Below, piece after piece: positions 17,574 to 26,300 of a DNA stretch of 64,000 nucleotides. The first letter of the stretch is position 1; the number at the start of each line of letters is the position of its first letter. A program made the translations under genes and the position numbers. Under the pieces are notes generated by a model. The model saw nothing but the letters and a program-made list of their open reading frames with translations, was not told the DNA's origin and searched no databases. The DNA is from Pseudomonas sp. MYb60 (lineage in GTDB: Bacteria; Pseudomonadota; Gammaproteobacteria; Pseudomonadales; Pseudomonadaceae). The stretch covers positions 372,001 to 436,000 of the forward strand of contig NZ_PCOZ01000003.1 of assembly GCF_002979555.1 (NCBI RefSeq), written 5' to 3'.

Positions 17574-19007
17574 ATGGAACTGCACGTCGTAATCAATGGC
17601 CGCAAGGATCTGGCCGAACAGCTTTACCAACAACTGCGCGAAGCCATCAGTTCCGGGCGCCTGGCCGCAGGTGCCCAACTGCCGCCCAGCCGCCTGCTCG
17701 CCGAACAACTGGGCATTTCACGCAAAACCGTGTCCGACACCTACGCCACCCTGACCTATGAAGGCTTGCTGGTGGGCAAGATTGGCCGTGGCACCTTCGT
17801 CAACGCCTGGGCGCCTCAGCCCGGCCGCGTGCAAACCGCGACCGACCTCGCCTGCGCCGCCAGCCTTGCGCAGTGGCAATCTCTGCCCTCCCCCATGCGC
17901 CACCCCACCCGCGATAGCACCTTGCGGTACGAATTCATCGGTGGCGCCACCAGCCGCAACCAGTTCCCCGCCGATGAATGGCGGCGCTGCGCCCAGGACG
18001 CCCTGCGGCGCATCGCCCAGAACAGCGGTTTCTATAGCCAGCCAGAAGGTGTGCCGGCGCTGCGCAGTGCGATTGCCGGACACATCGCGTTCTCCCGCGG
18101 CGTCAAGTGCCGCGACAGCGACATCGTGGTCACCAATGGTGCGCAACAGGCCCTGGACCTGATCGCCCGCGTGGTGCTCGAGCCGGGCACTATCGTGGCC
18201 ATGGAAGACCCGGGCTACAGTCCCGCTCGCCAGCTGTTCGTGGCCATGGGAGCGAGTGTCGCCAGCGTGCCGGTGGATGAACAGGGCATACAGGTCGACA
18301 GGATTCCCGCCGGCACGCGCTTGATCTACGTCACGCCGTCCCACCAATTCCCCCTCGGCATGCCCATGAGCCAGGCGCGCCGTGAAGCCTTGCTGGCGCG
18401 CGCCATCGAACTGGGCGCAATCATCATCGAGGACGACTACGACAGTGAATTCCGCTACGAAGGCCGGCCCACCGATTCACTGCAAAGCATGGACACCCGC
18501 GGCGTGGTGACCTACGTCGGGACCTTTTCGAAAACCTTGCTGCCCGAGCTGCGCCTGGGCTACGCGGTGCTGCCGCCGGCGATTCACGGCGCCGTGCTCA
18601 AGGCCAAGCAGCTCACCGACCAGCACAGCTCCACCCTGCCGCAGTGGGCATTGGCCAAGTTCATCAGTGAAGGCTACCTGCTCAAGCACATCCGCCGCTG
18701 CCATACGGTGTATGCCGGGCGACGCGAGCGGATCCTGCAGCGTCTGGCGGGCGACTTGTCGCCATGGTTCGAAACCATCCCGACAGTAGCCGGGTTTCAC
18801 ATGGCCGCACTGTGCAAGGTGCCGGTCGATATCCCGCTGCTGATCGCGCTGGCACGCGAGGTGGAGGTGGGCTTGTATCCGCTGGATGTATTCTTCCATG
18901 ACGCGCCGGTGCGTTCGGGCCTGATCGTCGGTTTTGGCGCCATCGAGACCCTGGACATCGACCCGGCGCTGGATCGGGTGCGCGATATTCTCCAGCAGAT
19001 TGGCTAG
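17574..19007 (+). CDS. MocR/PdxR-type transcriptional regulator
   Basis: 477 residues: a GntR-type winged helix-turn-helix at about 9-77 (QLPPSRLLAEQLGISRKTVSD) fused to a fold-type I aminotransferase domain that binds pyridoxal phosphate. The PLP-binding lysine is Lys320 (TFSKTLLPELRLGY), preceded by EDDYDSEFRY. Such proteins sense PLP adducts or amino compounds and usually regulate a neighbouring divergent gene. Here the divergent neighbour is the toxin operon, 120 bp away, and the downstream neighbour is a secreted cupin. ATG 17574 has AGGA 7-10 bases upstream; a longer frame to 17532 has none. Confidence 0.92.
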   Translation: MELHVVINGRKDLAEQLYQQLREAISSGRLAAGAQLPPSRLLAEQLGISRKTVSDTYATLTYEGLLVGKIGRGTFVNAWAPQPGRVQTATDLACAASLAQWQSLPSPMRHPTRDSTLRYEFIGGATSRNQFPADEWRRCAQDALRRIAQNSGFYSQPEGVPALRSAIAGHIAFSRGVKCRDSDIVVTNGAQQALDLIARVVLEPGTIVAMEDPGYSPARQLFVAMGASVASVPVDEQGIQVDRIPAGTRLIYVTPSHQFPLGMPMSQARREALLARAIELGAIIIEDDYDSEFRYEGRPTDSLQSMDTRGVVTYVGTFSKTLLPELRLGYAVLPPAIHGAVLKAKQLTDQHSSTLPQWALAKFISEGYLLKHIRRCHTVYAGRRERILQRLAGDLSPWFETIPTVAGFHMAALCKVPVDIPLLIALAREVEVGLYPLDVFFHDAPVRSGLIVGFGAIETLDIDPALDRVRDILQQIG

Positions 19008-19091
19008 GGCATTTTCCGGCGGATTGGACATTGGTCACCCACACACCGGGGCGTAGGGTAAAGGGGTCTCGAATCTCTCGGAAAACTCGTC

Positions 19092-19493
19092 ATGAAACCA
19101 CTGCTCGCTGCCACCCTGATGCTCGCCTCCCTGAGCGCCTTCGCCCATGAACCGGTCTATAACCAGGAATCCATCAAGATCCTGCAAGAGCATGCGCTGG
19201 CCAACGTGCCTGGCAAGAAAACCATCATGCTCACCGTCGAATACAAGCCTGGCCAAGCCACGGTGCCCCATAGCCACACCGGCACGGCCGTGGCCTACGT
19301 GCTGGAAGGCGCGGTCACCTCGCGGGTCAATGATGAGAAGGCCAAGACCTACAAGGTCGGCGAGTCGTTTTATGAACCCGCCGGCTCGCGGCATTTTGAG
19401 TCGAGCAATGCGAGCCAGACCCAGCCAGCCAGGTTGCTGGTGGTGATTGTGCTGGATGACAAGGCCGAGGTGCTAACCCCCCTGCCCCAATAA
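19092..19493 (+). CDS. Secreted small cupin protein
   Basis: 133 residues with a cleavable signal peptide (MKPLLAATLMLASLSAFAHE, cleavage after the AFA). A single cupin domain follows. Motif 1 has His60 and His62 (VPHSHTGTAVAYVLEG), but the position usually held by a metal-binding Glu is Ala66. Motif 2 is PAGSRHFESSN with His101. The incomplete ligand set leaves metal binding and catalysis uncertain. It lies 84 bp after the MocR gene on the same strand, a pairing that suggests joint regulation. It should act in the periplasm. Confidence 0.85.
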   Translation: MKPLLAATLMLASLSAFAHEPVYNQESIKILQEHALANVPGKKTIMLTVEYKPGQATVPHSHTGTAVAYVLEGAVTSRVNDEKAKTYKVGESFYEPAGSRHFESSNASQTQPARLLVVIVLDDKAEVLTPLPQ

Positions 19494-19513
19494 TCAGCCA
19501 CACCGCAGGACAC

Positions 19514-19543
19514 CTGTGGGAGGGGGCAAGCCTCCTCCCACAG
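19514..19543. repeat. REP palindrome
   Basis: ctgtgggagg and cctcctcccacag form a compact dyad between the convergent cupin and tag genes. Confidence 0.8.
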
Positions 19544-19567
19544 TTAGAGCTGTGTTTTGCCGGGTGT

Positions 19568-20197
19568 TCAGGGGCGCTTGAATTGGCACCGAAGTTCATC
19601 GATGCGAGGCCGGCAGGCACAACCCTCCAGATGATCATTGACCATCCCCATCGCCTGCATCAGCGCATACATCGTCGTCGGGCCCACGTAGGTCCAGCCG
19701 CGTTTTTTCAAGGCTTTCGATAGGCGCACGGAAGCCGGCGAAGTGGTGTTGGCTGTCCAGTAAGCCATGTCCACGACAGTCGGGCGCTCCTCTGCGGCAG
19801 GCTCAAACTCCCACAGCCAGCCTGCCAGCGACCCCGTCTCATCCACCAGCTCACAGGCCCTGCGCGCGTTGTTGATGGCCGACACGATCTTGGCCCGATT
19901 GCGCACGATGCCCGGGTCCTGCATCAAGCGCTCAATATCCGCCTCGCCATACTGCGCCACCCGGCGAAAATCAAAGCCCTCGAACGCCCTGCGAAACTGC
20001 TCGCGCTTGCGCAGGATGGTGATCCAGGCCATGCCAGCCTGGAAACCTTCCAGGCAGATTTTCTCGTAAAGCCGGATGTCATCGACCACCGGCACGCCCC
20101 ATTCCTGGTCGTGGTAATGCAGGTACTCCGGCGCAGACGTGCGCCAGCTGCAGTGGGTTTGCCCGCTTTCGTCGGTGGTCAGCCCTGATCCGTCCAT
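19568..20197 (-). CDS. tag: DNA-3-methyladenine glycosylase I
   Basis: 209 residues, about twenty longer than E. coli Tag. The enzyme removes 3-methyladenine from alkylated DNA to start base-excision repair. The zinc ligands align as Cys16 (CSW), His29 (YHDQEWGVP), His189 and Cys193 (NDHLEGC). The catalytic Glu is Glu50 (ICLEGFQAGMAWITIL), and SKALKKRGWTYVGPTTMY matches the family. GAGGTG lies five bases upstream of ATG 20197. The gene is divergent from the symporter gene, with 232 bp between them. Confidence 0.95.
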   Translation of the reverse strand: MDGSGLTTDESGQTHCSWRTSAPEYLHYHDQEWGVPVVDDIRLYEKICLEGFQAGMAWITILRKREQFRRAFEGFDFRRVAQYGEADIERLMQDPGIVRNRAKIVSAINNARRACELVDETGSLAGWLWEFEPAAEERPTVVDMAYWTANTTSPASVRLSKALKKRGWTYVGPTTMYALMQAMGMVNDHLEGCACRPRIDELRCQFKRP

Positions 20198-20320
20198 CCA
20201 TCACCTCGTGTGCCCAGCGGGGGATGATAAGCGAAAAAATTTGCAGCTCGCCAACCGCTCAAGCATCGACCTCAGCGACCAACTGGTCAGACCGGGTCCA
20301 GCCAACCACTGAATTTTTGC

Positions 20321-20350
20321 TTGTGATTTCAAAAAACCGGAGCGTAGACT
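20321..20350 (+). promoter_or_regulatory. Candidate sigma70 promoter of the symporter gene
   Basis: TTGTGA (20321-20326) and TAGACT (20345-20350) are separated by 18 bp and lie about 80 bp before the start codon. The stretch upstream is AT-rich relative to its surroundings. No sigma54 element (GG-N10-GC with conserved flanks) was seen, although dctA genes often have one. Confidence 0.4.
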
Positions 20351-20429
20351 GGCCCCGCACTGGACTTACCGGTATGACCACAACAATTAAGCCCTGGAAC
20401 CACCAGGGCACCGAATAGAGATCCCTCCC

Positions 20430-21740
20430 ATGCTCAGATGGTGCTCGCGTTCGATTTTCCTGCAAGTCGTGATTGGCCTGATGCTAGGCGTCATTTGCGG
20501 CCTTGCCCTCCCCGAATTCTCCTCCCAACTCAAACCCCTGGGTGACGGCTTTATTAAGCTGATCAAAATGCTGATCGGCCTGATCGTGTTCTGCGTGGTG
20601 GTCAGCGGTATTTCCGGTGCCGGCGACTTGAAAAAAGTCGGACGCATCGGCCTCAAGTCAGTCATCTACTTCGAAATCCTCACCACCGTTGCCCTGGTGA
20701 TCGGCCTGATCATGGCCTTCAGCACCGGGATTGGCAGCGGCGCCAACATCCATCTGGAGCAGTTGTCGTCCGCCGGCCTCAATGAACTGGCCGATAAAGG
20801 TCAGCACATCAAAGGCACCAGCCAATTCTTGATGGACCTGATTCCCAACTCGGTGATCGGCGCCTTTGCCGACAACAACGTGCTGCAAGTGCTGCTGTTC
20901 TCGGTGCTGTTCGGCAGTGCGCTGAACCTGGTGGGTGAAGCGGCCTCGGGCATCTCGCGGCTGATCAACGAGCTGAGCCATGTGATCTTCCGCATCATGG
21001 GCATGATCGTGCGCCTGGCGCCGATCGGCGTGTTCGGCGCCATCGCGTTCACCACCAGCACCTACGGCATCGACTCACTGCAACACCTGGGCAGCCTGGT
21101 GGGCCTGTTCTACCTGACCTGCTTTGCGTTTGTCGGGATTATCCTCGGCTTGGTGATGCGCCTGTCCGGCCTGCGCATGTTGCCGCTGCTCAAGTACCTG
21201 CGCGAAGAACTGCTGATCGTGATGGGCACCGCTTCGTCCGACGCCGTGCTGCCACAGATCATGCGTAAACTCGAACACCTGGGCATTGGCAGCTCCACCG
21301 TGGGCCTGGTGATTCCGACGGGTTACTCGTTCAACCTCGACGGTTTCTCCATCTACCTGACGCTGGCCATCGTGTTTATCGCCAATGCCACGGGCACGCC
21401 GCTGTCGATGACCGACCTGATGACCATCCTGCTGGTATCGCTGATCACCTCCAAGGGTGCCCACGGCATTCCCGGTTCGGCCCTGGTGATTTTGGCGGCG
21501 ACACTCACGGCAATCCCGGCGATTCCGGTAGTGGGTTTGGTGCTGGTGCTGGCGGTGGACTGGTTCATGGGGATCGGCCGCGCGCTGACCAACCTGATCG
21601 GTAACTGCGTGGCCACCGTGGCCATCGCCCGTTGGGAAAAAGACATCGATATCCAGCGCGCCAACAAGGTGCTGGACGGTCAGCAAGGCTATGCCTTCCA
21701 GGCCAAGAAGCCGGTGTTGCCGGCGCATCAGGAGTTCTAA
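20430..21740 (+). CDS. Dicarboxylate/amino acid:cation symporter (DAACS; DctA/GltP type)
   Basis: 436 residues with eight or so transmembrane helices and two re-entrant loops. The family marks are the serine-rich hairpin TASSDAVLP, the NMDGT-like segment rendered as PTGYSFNLDGFSIY, and SKGAHGIPGSALVILAATL. These proteins take up C4-dicarboxylates (DctA) or glutamate/aspartate (GltP) with protons or sodium. The sequence resembles DctA somewhat more, but the substrate is not proven. A REP dyad and two GntR regulators follow directly downstream, suggesting local control of uptake. Confidence 0.9.
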   Translation: MLRWCSRSIFLQVVIGLMLGVICGLALPEFSSQLKPLGDGFIKLIKMLIGLIVFCVVVSGISGAGDLKKVGRIGLKSVIYFEILTTVALVIGLIMAFSTGIGSGANIHLEQLSSAGLNELADKGQHIKGTSQFLMDLIPNSVIGAFADNNVLQVLLFSVLFGSALNLVGEAASGISRLINELSHVIFRIMGMIVRLAPIGVFGAIAFTTSTYGIDSLQHLGSLVGLFYLTCFAFVGIILGLVMRLSGLRMLPLLKYLREELLIVMGTASSDAVLPQIMRKLEHLGIGSSTVGLVIPTGYSFNLDGFSIYLTLAIVFIANATGTPLSMTDLMTILLVSLITSKGAHGIPGSALVILAATLTAIPAIPVVGLVLVLAVDWFMGIGRALTNLIGNCVATVAIARWEKDIDIQRANKVLDGQQGYAFQAKKPVLPAHQEF

Positions 21741-21743
21741 AAG

Positions 21744-21769
21744 GTGGGAGGGGGCAAGCCCCCTCCCAC
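21744..21769. repeat. REP palindrome
   Basis: gtgggagggggc (21744-21755) and gccccctcccac (21758-21769) form a perfect 12-bp dyad with a two-base centre, three bases after the symporter stop. Confidence 0.88.
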
Positions 21770-21823
21770 AGAAAATTTTCGCTGGATTAACTAACGTATG
21801 CGCAACATCAAGGAGAGGTAGAC

Positions 21824-22525
21824 GTGATCAGCACCTCAACCGTCGTCAATTCAGTCGTAGAAAAACTGCGCGCCGCCTTGGCGCGGGGCCAGTGGCGCAG
21901 GGGCGAAATGCTGCCTGGCCAGCGTGAACTTGCCGAACAGATGGGTATCAGCCGGCCAAGCCTGCGGGAGGCGGTGATCGTGCTCGAAACCCTCGGCCTG
22001 GTGCGCTCCATGCCCGGCAAAGGGGTGGTCGTGCTGGAAACCAGCGTCAGCGAGCCGCAGTCCAGCGACGCCGTGGCCGACGCCAGCCTGGAAGACATCC
22101 TGCAACTGCGCTACACCCTCGAACCCTTCATCGTCGGCCTCGTCGCCCAGTCGATCAGCAGCAAGGAAGTCGGCCAACTGCGCCTGACCCTGATGGACAT
22201 GCGCGAAGCCCTCGACGCCGAGGACGCCGAGGCCGGCATGAACGCCTACATCGGCTTCCACGAAGAACTCTTCGCCCTCACGTCCAACCCGATCTTCCAG
22301 AACGTGGTGCAACAAACCAGCAACGCGCTCAAGCAAAGCGCCCAGGTGCTGCGCAACTCACCGGAACACCTGGCCGAACGCCTGCGGGAAAACGAGGCGG
22401 TGGTGCGCGCCATCCGCAACAAGAACAGCGCCCTGGCCAGCGCCGAGATGCGTCGGCACATCCTCCAGGAAGGCCTGCGCATGGGCATTCGCTTGAACAT
22501 CCCGGACGACCATCTGGGCAGCTGA
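21824..22525 (+). CDS. FadR-subfamily GntR transcriptional regulator
   Basis: 233 residues: an N-terminal winged helix-turn-helix (LPGQRELAEQMGISRPSLREAVIVLETLGLV) and a C-terminal FCD helical ligand-binding domain with the metal-binding pattern spread over FHEELFAL and later histidines (RRHILQEG). FCD regulators sense small carboxylates such as lactate, pyruvate or sugar acids. GTG 21824 was chosen because AAGGAGAGG lies 6-14 bases upstream. It sits between a dicarboxylate-type symporter and a second GntR gene 17 bp downstream, so it likely controls uptake or use of an organic acid. Confidence 0.9.
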   Translation: MISTSTVVNSVVEKLRAALARGQWRRGEMLPGQRELAEQMGISRPSLREAVIVLETLGLVRSMPGKGVVVLETSVSEPQSSDAVADASLEDILQLRYTLEPFIVGLVAQSISSKEVGQLRLTLMDMREALDAEDAEAGMNAYIGFHEELFALTSNPIFQNVVQQTSNALKQSAQVLRNSPEHLAERLRENEAVVRAIRNKNSALASAEMRRHILQEGLRMGIRLNIPDDHLGS

Positions 22526-22542
22526 ATTATCGGAGACCGGCC

Positions 22543-23229
22543 ATGACCGCCTATGCGTTACAACGCGACCCTATCTTCCCTGCGCTGCGCTTGATCGGTG
22601 GTAAAAAGCCGTCGGTGGACGACATCTACCCGCGCCTGTTCGACGCCATCCTTGAACAACGCATCGCCCCGGCGAGCCGCTTTACCGAAGAAAGCCTGGG
22701 GGAAAGCTTTGGCGTGAGTCGCAGCGTGATTCGTCGCGTCCTGGCCAAACTGTCCCATCAGCAAGTCGTCATCCTGCGCCCCAACCAGCGTGCCCAAGTC
22801 GCAGCACCAGACGCCCAACAAACCCGGCAGATCCTCGAGGCCCGGCGCTTGACCGAAATCACCGTGGTGCAACTGGCCTGCGTGCACGCCACGCCGACGC
22901 AGCTGCGTCAGTTGCGTGAGCTGATTGCCCGGGAACGTGAGTGCATTGAAAAAGACCAGCGTGGGCCGGCGATTCGTTTATCGGGGGAATTTCATCTGCA
23001 ACTGGCGGCCATGGCCCGCAATGCGCCACTGGCGCAGTTTCTCAACAGCCTGGTGCCATTGACTTCGCTGATCATTGCGCAATATGAAGCGAAGGCCTGC
23101 ACGTATTGCGCGTGGCAGGAGCATGTGGCGATTGTGGAGGCATTGGAGCAGCGGGATGCTACGGCCGCCGTCACCTTGATGACCCAACACCTGGATCACC
23201 TGGAATCGAAATTACTCAAACACCACTGA
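22543..23229 (+). CDS. GntR-family transcriptional regulator (second of tandem pair)
   Basis: 228 residues with a GntR winged helix (SRFTEESLGESFGVSRSVIRRVLAKL) followed by an FCD-type all-helical domain (ILEARRLTEITVVQLA ... FHLQLAAMARNAPL). It starts 17 bp after the first regulator and is probably cotranscribed with it; ATCGGAGACC provides the ribosome-binding site. The two regulators are only distantly alike, so this does not look like a recent duplication. Ligand and targets are unknown. Confidence 0.88.
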   Translation: MTAYALQRDPIFPALRLIGGKKPSVDDIYPRLFDAILEQRIAPASRFTEESLGESFGVSRSVIRRVLAKLSHQQVVILRPNQRAQVAAPDAQQTRQILEARRLTEITVVQLACVHATPTQLRQLRELIARERECIEKDQRGPAIRLSGEFHLQLAAMARNAPLAQFLNSLVPLTSLIIAQYEAKACTYCAWQEHVAIVEALEQRDATAAVTLMTQHLDHLESKLLKHH

Positions 23230-23248
23230 TTTTCAGATAAACGCAGAA

Positions 23249-23300
23249 CCCAATGTGGGAGGGGGCGAGTCGAATCGTCGCACCGCCCCTCCCACATTGG
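23249..23300. repeat. REPIN-like inverted repeat
   Basis: ccaatgtgggagggggcg pairs with cgcccctcccacattgg around a short non-standard centre (about 17 bases). It lies between the convergent gntR and gdhB genes. Confidence 0.78.
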
Positions 23301-23323
23301 TTTTCAGCGTTTGATCACCTGGG

Positions 23324-26300
23324 TTACAACACCGACTGACCACTCAACGCCAGGTCCAGCAACTCACGGTTTGCCACCGCGTACATGGCGTAGTCCGTAC
23401 CGACAGCAGCACGAATTTCCACCATCATTGCCACCCAACGCTCAGCCATGTCCTTGTGCTGCTCAAGCCACAGGGCCACGCGGGCTTCCATGTCTTGTGG
23501 CGCATCGGCCATTTGCAGCACGGAGATGGTGATTGCACGTTGCTGCCAATCCACATCGTCGCGGAACGCTTCACGGGCCTGGGCCTGCCAGTTGTTGGCC
23601 ACCGGCAGATCGCTGATCTGCTGCAGGTACCACGGCAAGTCCAGCGCGCTGCCGACGGCAAAGTAGGCCTTGGCCACATCGGCGGCGTCATGCCCGGTCA
23701 CGTCGGCCGCTTCGATGATCGGCAGCAAGGTGTACAGGTGCGTCGTGCCGGCAACCATGCGCGCCAGCAGCTCAGGCACACCGGCTTCGGTGTATTTGCC
23801 GTAGCGGTTCTGCCAGCCTTCGCGGGTCGGACCTTCCAGCAACTCGTCGAGCTTGAGACCCAACGCCGCCAGGTGCGGACCGAAGTGCGCGGTGTCACGG
23901 CCAGCGTCCTGCTCATTGCGACGGCTGCGCAGGAACCAGCGCGTAGCACGTCGGCCCAGGCGCATCAGCTCGTCCATCAGCTCCAGTTGCACGTCAGCGG
24001 AAACCTGGTGGTCCAGGGCCTCAATCTGACGGAACCAGTGCGGGAGGTGGAAGATGTCACGCACGATCACATAGGCACCGGCCACGTTCGCCGGGCTCAT
24101 GCCGGTCGACTCTTTGAGTCGTTGAACGAAGGTGATGCCCATATGGTTGACCAGGTCATTGGCGATCTGGGTGCTGACGATCTCACGCTTCAGACGGTGG
24201 CGACGCATGGCCTCGGAGAACTTGGCGACCAGGCTCGGCGGGAATGCGGTCTCCATGTCACGGGTGAGGTAGTCGTCATCCGGCACCAGGGACTTGAGCA
24301 GCGCTTCCTTGAGGTCGATCTTGCTGTACGAGATCAGCACCGACAGTTCCGGACGGGTCAGGCCCTTGCCATTCGCGGCGCGCTCGGTGAGCTGCTCCTC
24401 GGTCGGCAGGTACTCGATGGCACGGTCCAGCTTGCCACGGCCTTCCAGGTCGCTCATCAGGCGCTTGTACTCAGCGGCACGCTCGTAGGCACGGCGGGCG
24501 GCCAGGGACAGGGCCTGGGTCTGCTTGTAGTTGTTGCCCAACACCAGGTTGCCGACTTCGTCGGTCATGCTCGCCAGCAACTGGTTGCGCTGCTTGTCGG
24601 TCATGTCACCGGCCTGCACCACTTCGTTGAGCAGAATCTTGATGTTCACTTCGTGGTCGGAGCAGTCCACACCACCGGCGTTGTCGATGAAGTCCGTGTT
24701 GGAACCACCGCCATTGAGGCCGAATTCCACACGACCCAGCTGGGTCATGCCGAGGTTACCGCCCTCGCCTACCACCTTGCAGCGCAGTTCGTTGCCGTTG
24801 ACGCGCAGGGCGTCGTTGGCCTTGTCGCCTACGTCGGCATGGCTCTCAGTGCTGGCCTTGACGTAGGTACCGATACCGCCGTTCCACAACAGGTCCACCG
24901 GCGCCTTGAGCAAGGCGTTCAGCAGTTCGGTCGGGGTCAGCTTGTCGGCTGTAATGTCAAAGCGTTCCTTCATCTGCGGCGAGATGGCGATGCTCTTCGC
25001 GCTGCGCGAGAAGATCCCGCCGCCTTCGGACATGATGCTGGTGTCGTAGTCGGTCCAGGCCGAACGCGGCAGCTCGAACATGCGCTGGCGCTCGACGAAG
25101 CTGGTGGCCGGGTTCGGGTTTGGATCGATGAAGATGTGCAGGTGGTTGAAGGCCGCGACCAGTTGCAGCTTATCGGACATCAACAGGCCGTTGCCGAACA
25201 CGTCACCGGCCATGTCGCCGACGCCCACCACAGTGATGCTGTCTTGCTGCACATTGATGCCGCGCTCACGGAAGTGACGCTGCACGCCGACCCACGCGCC
25301 CTTGGCGGTGATGCCCATTTTCTTGTGGTCGTAACCGGCGGAACCACCGGACGCGAATGCATCGCCCAGCCAGAAGCCATAGTCGATGGCGATGCCGTTG
25401 GCGATGTCGGAGAAGGTCGCAGTGCCCTTGTCCGCGGCGACGACCAGGTACGGGTCATCGTCGTCATGACGCACGACGTTGGGCGGCGGTACTAGGGCGC
25501 CGTCCTTGAGGTTGTCGGTGATGTCCAACAGACCGGAAATGAAGATGCGGTAGCAGGCGATACCCTCGGCCGCGATCTCGTCACGGGTGCCGCCCAGTGG
25601 CAGGCGACGCGGCAGGAAGCCGCCCTTCGCACCTACCGGCACGATCACCGAGTTCTTCACTTGCTGGGCTTTTACCAGGCCGAGCACTTCGGTACGGAAG
25701 TCTTCTTCACGGTCGGACCAGCGCAGGCCGCCACGGGCCACGTTGCCAAAGCGCAGGTGCACGCCTTCGACACGCGGCGAGTAGACGAAGATTTCAAACT
25801 TCGGCACTGGCTTGGGCAGCTCGGGAATGGCGCGCGGGTCGAACTTGAAGCTGAAGTACGACTTGTTCTGGCCGTTGGCGTCGGTCTGGTAGAAGTTGGT
25901 GCGCAGCGTGGCCTTGATCAGGTCCAGGTAGCGACGCAGGATACGGTCTTCGTTGAGCACCTGAACGTCGTCCAGGGCCGTGAGAATCGCTTGTTCCAGG
26001 CGTTGCTGCTTGTCTTCCAGGTCGTCGGCAGTGAGCTTGCGCGCCAGGTAGAAACGCGTCTTGAACAACCGCGTCAATTCGCGGGCGATGTCAGTGTGGT
26101 TGTTCAGGGTGCTGGCGATATAGCCCAGGTCGAAGCCCAGGCGAATCTGTTTCAGATAACGGGCGTAGGCACGCAGCAGGGCCACGTCGCGCCACGGCAG
26201 GCCGGCGGTCAGCACCAGGCGGTTGAACGCATCGTTCTCGGCGTCGCCATGCACGATGTGCACGAACGCGTCCTGCAAGGTGTCGTTGAGCTGCTGGATA

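Noticed and set aside
20321..20429. A sigma54 promoter for the dicarboxylate-type symporter, as in many dctA genes
   Set aside because: No GG/GC pair with the conserved TGGCAC-N5-TTGC flanks could be found.
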